Positions 16,983 to 24,610 of a stretch of DNA of 64,000 nucleotides are shown piece by piece (the first letter of the stretch is position 1; every line of letters begins with the position of its first letter). The notes below the pieces were generated by a model. It ran no database searches. It saw only the letters and a list, made by a program, of their open reading frames with translations, and was not told the DNA's origin. The position numbers and the translations under genes were made by a program. The DNA comes from Singulisphaera acidiphila DSM 18658 (lineage in GTDB: Bacteria; Planctomycetota; Planctomycetia; Isosphaerales; Isosphaeraceae), in the NCBI RefSeq assembly GCF_000242455.2, contig NC_019892.1:1240001-1304000 (forward strand), written 5' to 3'.

Positions 16983-17180
16983 ATGATTGACACGTTGAAA
17001 ACGGAGTTCCCCGCAGACATGGCGCGAGCGGCGGACTTCCCAGAGATGGGAACGTTCGAGAACATCGCCAACGATGCCGTGGATTATTTGAAGGACTATG
17101 CGCGGGAGCATCCGACCTCGTTCGCACTCTGGGCCATGGGTATCGGTTTTGTTCTCGGATGGAAGCTCAAGCCGTGGTGA
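16983..17180 (+). CDS. Short ElaB/YqjD-like tail-anchored protein
   Basis: 65 aa: MIDTLKTEFPADMARAADFP, an amphipathic segment ENIANDAVDYLKDYAREHPT, then membrane helix SFALWAMGIGFVLGWKLKPW at the very C-terminus. The HP-x(5)-WAMGIGFVLGWK ending parallels the EPARALGIALGVGVLLGWMI ending of the 70-aa protein at 13879. Shine-Dalgarno AGAGGAG (16968-16974) lies 8 nt before the ATG at 16983; the GTG at 16980 is too close. Confidence 0.78.
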   Translation: MIDTLKTEFPADMARAADFPEMGTFENIANDAVDYLKDYAREHPTSFALWAMGIGFVLGWKLKPW

Positions 17181-17364
17181 ACGGAGGCGACCTTCGTTTG
17201 TGAATTTCTCTTCTCATTCCAGGATGATGTCTGTCGAATTGGGGCGTGCCTTCCCTGGGCGATCCCGGCCTCAGCGTCCGTCTTCTGTGTCGGGTCGTGT
17301 GGGTGAGAAGGCCCCCCTTTGACTCCCCCCAAGATCAAAAGAGCCGCGGTGGAGGTGAATTGCG

Positions 17365-17487
17365 ATGGCCCCGAAAAGAAAGGCCCCGGACTTCGTGGTG
17401 ATCTCAACCATGGAGGATCGCGATCCCGGGCCGTTGGCTTTCGTCATTCGTCGCATTGCGATGCCGAGGGAGATGGGGAGTTACTGA
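17365..17487 (+). CDS. Possible 40-aa protein, unknown
   Basis: Short frame MAPKRKAPDFVVISTMEDRD, then PGPLAFVIRRIAMPREMGSY and TGA. The Shine-Dalgarno GGAGGTGA (17351-17358) lies 6 nt before the ATG, unusually good for a chance ORF. No membrane helix or motif. It could be a real microprotein or a leader peptide upstream of the kinase-like gene that begins 47 bp later. Confidence 0.35.
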   Translation: MAPKRKAPDFVVISTMEDRDPGPLAFVIRRIAMPREMGSY

Positions 17488-17533
17488 CGCTGACGTCATA
17501 CCCATTTTCTTAAGAATAAGGATACGATTTAGC

Positions 17534-18673
17534 ATGCTACTGACGGCGCAGTCGGAGAGGCAAGCGGCCACAAAGAATGGACGGGAACTTGCGGTGCTCG
17601 AGGTCGACCCCATAAAATGGTCTCAGATCTCCTCACTGCTAGAAGTCCAAGGATATCGCGTTCGGAACTACAATTCGACGACCGAGGCGATCGCCTCATT
17701 CAGGGAACACGAACGCCCCGCGCTCTTGATTCTGGCGATCGATTCAACCGGAACGAGCTCGCCCCCGATCCAGGAACTTTTCGCCCTCGCGCGAGAGCAG
17801 AACCTCCCGACCCTCGCTATTCTCGAGCCGGACGCCGACCTCAAAACCACGATGGATCAAGATGTCGAAATTTTCGACTGGGTCTCTCGAGGCAGCCTGC
17901 CGATCGAGTTGCCCGCTCGTGTGGAAGGGTTGCTCCGCCGCCAAGCACGCAAAGAAGAAGTCCGGGGGCCATCGGCGTCGACGATGCCCACTGACTCCCG
18001 TTTTTTTCCGCTGATCGTCCACGACCTGAGAACACCGCTCAATGTCGTCGGTCTCTCGTTGCGGATGATTGACCAAGCCTTGCCGCGCGGGAATCCTGAC
18101 CTCGAGGAAGACCTCCGTTTTGTCGAGGAGAGCTTCAAGCAGATCGAGCGCATGCTTTCGCAACTCAGTGATTACTACCGCCTCTTCGAACCCGAGGCGC
18201 CGGTGGATTCGCTTGAGTTTAGCCCTGAGAGGCTCTTGAGCGAAGTTGTGGAAACGCGCTCACTGAAAGCAGGGGCAAAGGCCGTCCCGATTCATGTCGA
18301 GATTCAGCAGTCGTGTCCGCCGGAGGCGTTGCTCGACCCGACCCGGGCGAAACAGGCGATTCAGTATGCGCTCGGCAACGCCTTGGCTGCGTCCAAGGTG
18401 GAGGGGGTTTATGTCACCCTGCGCGGCGGGCCGGACCGCTGGGTCACCGAGTTCAGCGTCAAGCAACCTCCGCCCCCCTCGGTCACTTCCGTCGAACTTC
18501 GTCCCGACCTGTTCGAGCGGCTGTGCGGGACGGCCGCCGAGCGTCGTGGGATGGACCTGGCCATCGCCGCGAGGATTAGCGAGATGTTTGGCGGAGCCGC
18601 CCGGCTCGAGGTGGACGAGACGCGTGGCAGTACCATCATCCTCGACTGGCCGGCACGCGCCGAAACCAAGTGA
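17534..18673 (+). CDS. Degenerate receiver-histidine kinase hybrid
   Basis: 379 aa from MLLTAQSERQAATKNGREL. Residues about 15-130 have a receiver-like fold (LAVLEVDPIKWSQISSLLEV; LLILAIDST at the acceptor position), but the conserved Lys is replaced (DWVSRGSLPIEL), so this is a pseudo-receiver. A HisKA helix follows with a proper H-box, VHDLRTPLNVVGLSLRMI. The ATPase half is eroded: the N-box reads YALGNALAASK and the G1 DxGxG motif is missing (SVKQPPPPSVTSVEL). A G2-like GMDLAIAARISEMFGG and the final strands remain. It may have lost ATP binding and act as a phosphotransfer or regulatory partner of the sigma-54 regulator encoded divergently at 15234-16628. The ATG at 17534 follows AAGGAT. 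Confidence 0.8.
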   Translation: MLLTAQSERQAATKNGRELAVLEVDPIKWSQISSLLEVQGYRVRNYNSTTEAIASFREHERPALLILAIDSTGTSSPPIQELFALAREQNLPTLAILEPDADLKTTMDQDVEIFDWVSRGSLPIELPARVEGLLRRQARKEEVRGPSASTMPTDSRFFPLIVHDLRTPLNVVGLSLRMIDQALPRGNPDLEEDLRFVEESFKQIERMLSQLSDYYRLFEPEAPVDSLEFSPERLLSEVVETRSLKAGAKAVPIHVEIQQSCPPEALLDPTRAKQAIQYALGNALAASKVEGVYVTLRGGPDRWVTEFSVKQPPPPSVTSVELRPDLFERLCGTAAERRGMDLAIAARISEMFGGAARLEVDETRGSTIILDWPARAETK

Positions 18674-18694
18674 ACTGTGGGACGATTCCTGAGC

Positions 18695-18711
18695 TTGGCA
18701 TGAGGGTTGCT
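18695..18711 (+). promoter_or_regulatory. Sigma-54 promoter for the helical protein gene
   Basis: TTGGCATGAGGGTTGCT matches TTGGCACG-N4-TTGCW at all but one defined position. Expected start is near 18722, so the true start codon is 18779 and not the upstream in-frame codon at 18707. Confidence 0.88.
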
Positions 18712-18778
18712 TTTTGGAGTGGTTGAGCGGTCCGACCACGAACCGATCATCATCTCAGATCAGAAAGTCAGGCCCTCG

Positions 18779-19297
18779 ATGACGACTGTTTCCACGGTCA
18801 ATCGCACCTGGATCGCAACAGAGTTTTCCAAGGGGATCGATGCGGAGCACGCCTTGCTCGACGAGGCCAAGGCGCGGTCGCAGGCTCCTCCCGACCCTGC
18901 CCTCGGAGTGCTCTACCATGAGATTGCCGCGGCCGACGAACGCCATCTCATGATCGTCGAAACCATCGCCACCCGATACGGTTACACTCCCTCCCGAAGC
19001 GTTACGGGCGGCATCGGCGAGACCCTCGGTCGCCTCAGGGAGAAGGTCAGCGAGATGGGATGCTCAGGGCATCAGCGGGTTGCCCACGACCTGGTCGCCA
19101 AGGCCAACGCGATTCATTGGTGCACCGCCTGGGTCCAGACGTTCCAGAGCCTCGGCGACGCCGAAAGCGCTCGCGAACTGGCCGTCGTCTTGACCGAAGA
19201 CAATGCGCACCGTGACGCCTTGCAGGAAGGGCTCAATCGCCTGGTCTTGCAAGGGGCGACCGCCGAAGATCCCGCCGCCAACCCGAAGTCAACCTGA
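18779..19297 (+). CDS. Helical, possibly ferritin-like protein, unassigned
   Basis: 172 aa from MTTVSTVNRTWIATEFSKGI. It is predicted all-helical and soluble. Acidic/His pairs occur in positions that recall a four-helix di-metal bundle: AEHALLDE in the first helix, LYHEIAAADERHLMIVE in the second, SGHQRVAHDLVAK and LTEDNAHRDAL later. I cannot confirm a ferritin or hemerythrin assignment. The gene has its own near-perfect sigma-54 promoter and is followed by a stem-loop terminator, so it is a single-gene unit. Confidence 0.6.
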   Translation: MTTVSTVNRTWIATEFSKGIDAEHALLDEAKARSQAPPDPALGVLYHEIAAADERHLMIVETIATRYGYTPSRSVTGGIGETLGRLREKVSEMGCSGHQRVAHDLVAKANAIHWCTAWVQTFQSLGDAESARELAVVLTEDNAHRDALQEGLNRLVLQGATAEDPAANPKST

Positions 19298-19325
19298 GCT
19301 GACCGAACCCGTGGTTCGAAGCAAC

Positions 19326-19372
19326 ACGAGCGGCCCTCGGGTGACTTGACCCGGGGGTCGCTCGTCTTGTTT
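19326..19372 (+). terminator. Stem-loop terminator
   Basis: 17-bp stem (19326-19342 with 19349-19365, two G-U pairs), 6-nt loop, followed by a T-rich CTTGTTT tract, 29 bp after the stop of the helical-protein gene. Confidence 0.65.
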
Positions 19373-19456
19373 GGCTCAGGAACCGCCCCGAATCCTAGCG
19401 GTAGGACTTTCAAGGGCGGGGGGACGAGGTGGGATGTGCCAGTGAACCGTCTGGCA

Positions 19457-19473
19457 GTGGCACGCGGCGTGCT
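19457..19473 (+). promoter_or_regulatory. Sigma-54 promoter for the YihY/BrkB gene
   Basis: GTGGCACGCGGCGTGCT has a perfect TGGCACG -24 element and GTGCT at -12, with GG-N10-GC. Expected start is near 19484, 70 nt before the ATG. Confidence 0.78.
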
Positions 19474-19553
19474 TTCTGCCACGATCGGGAGCAAGAATCG
19501 TGAGGGGGGGCCTCTCGGCTCTCCTTTTTCAAAATCAAAGGAACGATGTGGCC

Positions 19554-20537
19554 ATGTCTCTCCCGCTTCGCCTTCGCGAGGCGCTGACACTCGGCGGTCT
19601 GAGCGTCCGCGAACTCCTCGTCAGAACGTGGAACAAGATCACCGAGCACGAGATTCTCACTCGGGCTGCGGCCGTTGCCTTTTACGCGATGCTGGCGCTC
19701 GTGCCTTTCCTCGGCCTGGTCCTGACCCTGGTGGTCCGGCTCCTTCCCGATTTGACGGGGCGCTCGGGGAGCACGGTCGGCGTTGCCAACTTGACCGTCG
19801 AGCAACTCGATTCCACCTTGAGGACGATGTTTCCCAAGGAAGCGTACGGTGTAATCAAGGATCAGATCGTGAGAATCCAGAACGATTCGCATCTCGGCCT
19901 GATTTCGTTCGGCCTGGCGGTCACGATCTGGCTGGCGTCGAGCCTGTTCCTCGCGGTGATCGACGCGATGAACCGGATCTACGGCGTGACCGAGACCCGG
20001 CCGTTCTGGAAACTCCGCCTGACGGCCATTGTGATGACCTTGATCCAGGCCATCATCTTGGTGGGTTCGTTGCTCGCCATCGTTGCCTGGCCGCAGATTT
20101 TGAACGGGTTGGGGCTGAGTGCACCCGCCCAGGTGGTCGCCACGCTCATTCAGTGGGTCGTTGTCTTTTTGATGGTCTCGGTCAGCTTCGCCCTGACCTT
20201 TTACATCGGTCCCGACGCCCAGCAGCGATGGGAATGGATCACGCCGGGGAGCGTGTTCGGAACGCTTGTCTTTTTAATTCAGACATTCGGATTTCGTGTT
20301 TATGTTCAGAATTTTGCCAATTACAACCAGGCGTACGGATCGCTTGGGGGTGTGATGGTCCTGCTCTTCTGGTTCTGGCTGTCGAGCGTGGTTATCCTCA
20401 CGGCTGCGGAGCAGAACAAAATCATCGAAGACGCGTCTCCACTTGGGAAGACGTACGGACAGAAGATCGACCCGCCTTCGTCGCCTGATTTTGGGGCCGC
20501 GAAACCAGAGCTCTCGTCCCGTGAAGGCGTTGCGTAG
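19554..20537 (+). CDS. YihY/BrkB-family inner-membrane protein
   Basis: 327 aa from MSLPLRLREALTLGGLSVRE. Family hallmarks: ILTRAAAVAFYAMLALVPFL in the first membrane helix, then IWLASSLFLAVIDAMNRIYG and the C-terminal GSLGGVMVLLFWFWLSSVVI. About six membrane helices. BrkB/YihY proteins are widespread and have been linked to stress or serum resistance, and they were long misannotated as RNase BN. AAAGGAA precedes the start; a GTG at 19548 is an alternative. The C-terminal 40 residues are a soluble Pro/Ser-rich tail. It is the rightmost member of the sigma-54 cluster. Confidence 0.88.
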   Translation: MSLPLRLREALTLGGLSVRELLVRTWNKITEHEILTRAAAVAFYAMLALVPFLGLVLTLVVRLLPDLTGRSGSTVGVANLTVEQLDSTLRTMFPKEAYGVIKDQIVRIQNDSHLGLISFGLAVTIWLASSLFLAVIDAMNRIYGVTETRPFWKLRLTAIVMTLIQAIILVGSLLAIVAWPQILNGLGLSAPAQVVATLIQWVVVFLMVSVSFALTFYIGPDAQQRWEWITPGSVFGTLVFLIQTFGFRVYVQNFANYNQAYGSLGGVMVLLFWFWLSSVVILTAAEQNKIIEDASPLGKTYGQKIDPPSSPDFGAAKPELSSREGVA

Positions 20538-20593
20538 AGAGAGCTTGGGCTACTCTCCTTGAAAAATCGGATCCAATACGACGTGGTTCGCGA

Positions 20594-20824
20594 TCAGTCC
20601 TGAGGTCTGTCCCGCTTCTTTTTCCGGGGCCAGTGGATGATCGCGGTGCTGATGGCCCAGAGGAAGAGGCCGATGGCGAGTCCGACGCTCCACTGGCGCG
20701 GATCGAGCCCGGCGAATAGCCGGGGCTCGACCCGCTGCCTGGAGGCGAGGACGAGTCCGATCATGGAGATCATTTCAACGAGGTAGGCAATGAGTCGAAG
20801 GATCAAACCGGCTTGCCGTGTCAT
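20594..20824 (-). CDS. Small two-helix membrane protein, unknown
   Basis: 76 aa from MTRQAGLILRLIAYLVEMIS. Two hydrophobic helices (LILRLIAYLVEMISMIGLVL and WSVGLAIGLFLWAISTAIIH) are separated by SRQRVEPRLFAGLDPRQ, and the protein ends in a highly basic tail PRKKKRDRPQD. GAGGT precedes the ATG at 20824. It follows the Gfo/Idh gene by 43 bp on the same strand and is probably cotranscribed. No family recognised. Confidence 0.6.
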   Translation of the reverse strand: MTRQAGLILRLIAYLVEMISMIGLVLASRQRVEPRLFAGLDPRQWSVGLAIGLFLWAISTAIIHWPRKKKRDRPQD

Positions 20825-20867
20825 GCCTACCTCTTGATTCCGATTCCAAAGGCTCGCGACTAGCGAC

Positions 20868-22217
20868 TTAAACTTTGGGCAACTCGTAGCCACGCCTTGG
20901 TTCGCGTGAGAGCAACGCGTTGGCTTCGTTGTCGTTCTTAAACGATTCGGTGGCGTTGTCCCAGACGAGTTTTCGTCCCAGCTTGAATGCGATGTTGCCG
21001 AGATGGCAGGTGTTGGTCGAGCGATGGGCGATCTCGATATCGCAGGTCGGGCGCTCGCGCGATGTGAGGCAGTCGAGGAAGTTCCTGATGTGGGGGCCTT
21101 GGCCGTCGACTCCTTTGACCTTGCGCCCTTCGAGCTCGATCTTGCGGAGCGGGCGGTCGCCCTGCGCCATCTTGATCCCGTACGGCAGGATGATCTTATC
21201 TGGGATGATCTCGAAGCCGGCTCGGTCCAGGAGCAGGCTGCCGTCGGTTCCACAGAAAAGGATGCCGTAGTCGTGGCCGTTCAGGGCGAGGCCGTTCCCC
21301 TTCCGCATCGAGTAGGTGAGGGTGCAACCCGGGAAGTCATAGACGACCTGCAAGGTGTCGGGCGTGTCACGATTGTCGTCGGACGTGAGGATCCCGCCCG
21401 TCGACGTGACCGCCTCGGGCCCCTTGGCGTCGAGCGCCCAGAGGACGATGTCGTTGAGGTGGACGCCCCAGTCGCTCATCATCCCGCCGGCGTAGTCGGA
21501 GAACCAGCGGAAGAGGAGGTGGAACCGGTTCGGGTTGAACGCCCGCTTGGGGGCGGGGCCGAGCCAGCGGTCGTAGTCGACGCTCGCCGGCGGTTCGGTG
21601 TCGGAAGGCCGGCCGATCCCGACCGGGCTGATGTTTTCGTAGTTCCAGGTCTGCACCCAGAAAACCTTGCCGAGTTTCCCCGAGCGCACGGTCTCGACGG
21701 CTTCCTGGAAGTGCGACGACGAGCGCTGCTGGGTGCCGACGGCCATGACCTTGTTCGTCTTCCGGGCCGCCCGAAGCATCGCCTGCCCTTCGGCCACGTT
21801 GTGCGCAACCGGCTTCTCGACGTAAACGTCTTTGCCGGCGAGCACCGCTTCAATTGCAGGGAGGGCGTGCCAGTGGTCGGGGGTGGCGATGATCACCGCG
21901 TCGACGTCCTTGCGGTCGAGCATCGCGTGGTAGTCGCGCCCGGTGACCGGTTCATTCCCCCGCTTCTTCTTTACGTGCTCCGCGCAGTGCTCGGCGTGCT
22001 TGTCGTCCACGTCGGCAACGGCCACGATGTCCACTTCGGGATTGGCCAGAAAGGTTTCGAGGACCTGCATCCCCCGGCTGCCCGATCCGATGATGCCGAG
22101 CCGGATCTTGTCGTTGGCCGCGACGGCCTGCCCGCTCGCGCCCAGAACCGCGGCCGAACCGGCCGTGACCCCTACCGCTCCGACGAAACCGCGCCTGGTG
22201 ATCCGATCAGTCGCCAT
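20868..22217 (-). CDS. Tat-exported Gfo/Idh/MocA-family oxidoreductase
   Basis: 449 aa. The N-terminus MATDRITRRGFVGAVGVTAG carries a twin-arginine signal followed by AAVLGASGQAVAAN, so the enzyme should be exported folded. The Rossmann domain has IRLGIIGSGSRGMQVLE; the family EKP motif appears as VYVEKPVAHN. The C-terminal dehydrogenase domain has MMSDWGVHLNDIVLWAL. Such NAD(P)-dependent oxidoreductases act on sugars or related polyols, and planctomycetes carry many secreted copies. The start at 22217 places the RR motif properly; the upstream in-frame codon at 22259 would bury it. Confidence 0.92.
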   Translation of the reverse strand: MATDRITRRGFVGAVGVTAGSAAVLGASGQAVAANDKIRLGIIGSGSRGMQVLETFLANPEVDIVAVADVDDKHAEHCAEHVKKKRGNEPVTGRDYHAMLDRKDVDAVIIATPDHWHALPAIEAVLAGKDVYVEKPVAHNVAEGQAMLRAARKTNKVMAVGTQQRSSSHFQEAVETVRSGKLGKVFWVQTWNYENISPVGIGRPSDTEPPASVDYDRWLGPAPKRAFNPNRFHLLFRWFSDYAGGMMSDWGVHLNDIVLWALDAKGPEAVTSTGGILTSDDNRDTPDTLQVVYDFPGCTLTYSMRKGNGLALNGHDYGILFCGTDGSLLLDRAGFEIIPDKIILPYGIKMAQGDRPLRKIELEGRKVKGVDGQGPHIRNFLDCLTSRERPTCDIEIAHRSTNTCHLGNIAFKLGRKLVWDNATESFKNDNEANALLSREPRRGYELPKV

Positions 22218-22651
22218 ACTTGGGCTCTCCCTGTTATCGGCTGTTGGGGCCGAGGCCACGGTGCACCCGGGCCGCGACCACGTCTCCGACCGATGCTATC
22301 GGCCCCGCCCTCCCCTCGCCAGGGGGGACCTTGGTTCCTCATTTATCTTAATCTTTCGCGAAGTCCTCCCCTGGGACCGCCGGCGGCCCGCCTGCATCTG
22401 CTTTGAGATTCGTCCAGGACGATCGCAATCCTGACTGCGTTGCGGTCGAGATCGCTCCGACATCGTGTTTCGAGTACGATAGGTTACTCTTTCGAAGAAG
22501 CACACGGTGGGAGAGTCTCTGAGCCGTGACGGGGAGGCAGACCACCCACCTTGACGAAGCAGAGGTCCCGCGCTGCCCCTTTTGGTGGCGGCTCCGGCCT
22601 GCGGGTCGCGATTGAGCGGCCATCTCTGCGTATGAACAACGAGAAGTGAAC
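22218..22651. other. Divergent intergenic region, no gene seen
   Basis: 434 bp between the leftward Gfo/Idh gene and rightward ilvA. It holds a small GC hairpin (about 22311-22328) but no ORF with conserved features. Presumably contains both promoters. Confidence 0.5.
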
Positions 22652-24232
22652 ATGCTCGGACCTGGCCGTCCCAAGGAATATCATACCCAAGGCTCCGAAG
22701 CGACTTCCGACGTTCCGCTTGGGCTGATGGATTACCTGCAGAAAATCCTGACCGCTCGGGTCTACGACGTCGCGATCGAATCTCAGATGGAGTTGGCCAA
22801 GAAGCTGTCGAAGCGATTGGGCAATCAGGTCTGGCTCAAACGTGAGGACAGCCAGCCCGTGTTCAGCTTCAAACTGCGCGGGGCCTACAACAAGATGGTG
22901 CATCTTTCGCCCGAGCAATTGGAGCGTGGGGTGATCTGCGCTTCGGCGGGCAACCACGCCCAGGGCGTGGCGTTGAGCTCGCATCGCTTGGGCTGTCGCG
23001 CGACGATCGTCATGCCGGTGACGACTCCGAAACTGAAGATCGACGCTGTCCTCGCCCTCAAGGGAGAGGTGGTCCTCCACGGGGACAGCTATTCCGACGC
23101 CTACCTCCATGCTCTCGAACTGAGCAAGGTGTTCGATTATACGTTCGTGCATCCGTTCGATGACCCGGATGTGATCGCGGGCCAAGGCACGATCGGCATG
23201 GAGATCTTGCGCCAGCATCAGCACCCGATCCATGCCGTGTTCGTCGCGATCGGCGGAGGCGGCCTGATCTCCGGAGTCGCCGCATATATCAAGGCGGTAC
23301 GGCCTGAGATCAAGGTCATCGGGGTGCAGATGGCCGACTCCGATGCGATGATCCGTTCGGTCAGGGCCGGCAAGCGGATTCAACTGGACGATGTCGGCCT
23401 TTTCTCTGACGGCACGGCCGTCAAGCTGGTGGGCGAGGAAACCTTCCGCGTGACACGCGCCCTGGTCGATGACTTCATCGTGGTCGACACCGACTCCGTG
23501 TGCGCTGCGATCAAGGATGTGTTCGAGGACACGCGGAGCATTCTCGAGCCGGCCGGGGCCTTGGGCGTCGCTGCGATGAAGCAATACGTTGCGCGACATG
23601 GCCTCAAAGACCAAACGTTGGTGGCGATCACCTGTGGGGCCAATATGAACTTCGACCGACTCCGCTTCGTCGCCGAGCGGGCCGAGGTTGGCGAAGAACG
23701 TGAGGCCCTGTTCGCGGTCACGATCCCCGAGAAACGGGGCAGTTTCAAACGGCTCTGCGAGTTGATTGGTCCTCGGAGTGTGACCGAGTTCAATTACCGG
23801 ATCTCCGACGACCAGTACGCCCACGTCTTCGTCGGCCTGGCCACCACCAATCGCGAAGAGTCCGCGGCAATCTCCCGTCGTTTTACCGAGCACGGCTTCG
23901 CCACGGTGGACCTGACCGGCGATGAACTGTCCAAAGAGCATGTGCGCCACATGGTCGGCGGCCGGAGTCAGTTGGCCATTGATGAGCGGCTCTATCGCTT
24001 CGAGTTTCCCGAAAGACCGGGCGCTCTAATGCGGTTTCTTTCAAGTATGCATCCGAACTGGAACATCACCCTCTTTCATTATCGCAATCAAGGCGCTGAT
24101 TACGGTCGCATCCTGATTGGGATGCAGATCCCGAGCGGTGAGCGGCCCGCCTTCCAGGATTTCCTCAATAGCCTGGCCTATCCCTGCGTCGATGAGACCG
24201 AGAGCCCTGTCTATCAGTTGTTCCTTCGTTAA
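22652..24232 (+). CDS. ilvA: Threonine dehydratase (biosynthetic type)
   Basis: Deaminates threonine to 2-oxobutanoate, the first step of isoleucine synthesis; PLP-dependent. 526 aa, close to the 514 of E. coli IlvA. The PLP lysine is in VFSFKLRGAYNKM, the phosphate-binding loop is GGGGLISGVAAY, and the Asn motif is SAGNHAQGVAL. The C-terminal 180 residues form two ACT-like regulatory domains (VTIPEKRGSFKRLCELIG and FEFPERPGALMRFLSSMH), so isoleucine feedback control is expected. GAGAAG precedes the ATG at 22652. The leading 27 residues are variable; MDYLQKILTARVYDVA is where homology should begin. Confidence 0.95.
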   Translation: MLGPGRPKEYHTQGSEATSDVPLGLMDYLQKILTARVYDVAIESQMELAKKLSKRLGNQVWLKREDSQPVFSFKLRGAYNKMVHLSPEQLERGVICASAGNHAQGVALSSHRLGCRATIVMPVTTPKLKIDAVLALKGEVVLHGDSYSDAYLHALELSKVFDYTFVHPFDDPDVIAGQGTIGMEILRQHQHPIHAVFVAIGGGGLISGVAAYIKAVRPEIKVIGVQMADSDAMIRSVRAGKRIQLDDVGLFSDGTAVKLVGEETFRVTRALVDDFIVVDTDSVCAAIKDVFEDTRSILEPAGALGVAAMKQYVARHGLKDQTLVAITCGANMNFDRLRFVAERAEVGEEREALFAVTIPEKRGSFKRLCELIGPRSVTEFNYRISDDQYAHVFVGLATTNREESAAISRRFTEHGFATVDLTGDELSKEHVRHMVGGRSQLAIDERLYRFEFPERPGALMRFLSSMHPNWNITLFHYRNQGADYGRILIGMQIPSGERPAFQDFLNSLAYPCVDETESPVYQLFLR

Positions 24233-24610
24233 CGTGGCCGGTCGCAATCCTCCCGTGGCCTGAGTGAGAACGGGTCGCCGCGCCGGCTTGCGAACCGGCA
24301 CGTCGCAGCCGTAAGGGGAGCAGTTTAATCCCGGGAAGATCGCCCCACTTCCCTCCCCCACTTGAGATCGCGGGGGCCTTGCCCGCTCTTGAATGGAATC
24401 AACTGTTTTTGTTGTCTTTTTATTGTTGGCATGATTTTTGATAAACAGGATTCTAAATTAGGAATCGATGCTGGCTCGCAGTTCTGGAAGCCTTAGGCGG
24501 ATCCGGATCATGCTTTTACTGAGATGCGCAAAGACGGTCAAGTTTTCTCGATTGGCAAGTCGGCCTGGACAAAGAAGGCTTGGGCCAAATGTCGCTTCTG
24601 GCGCAGGCGA

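Noticed and set aside
18707..18778. Upstream in-frame start for the helical protein
   Set aside because: It overlaps the sigma-54 promoter and precedes the expected transcription start.
24041..24361. 106-codon minus-strand ORF after ilvA
   Set aside because: Mostly antisense to the ilvA C-terminus, with no independent support.
24426..24442. TTGGCATGATTTTTGAT resembles a sigma-54 promoter
   Set aside because: The invariant GC of the -12 element is GA, and no gene on that strand follows at a sensible distance; the nearest DNA is the IS630 relic.
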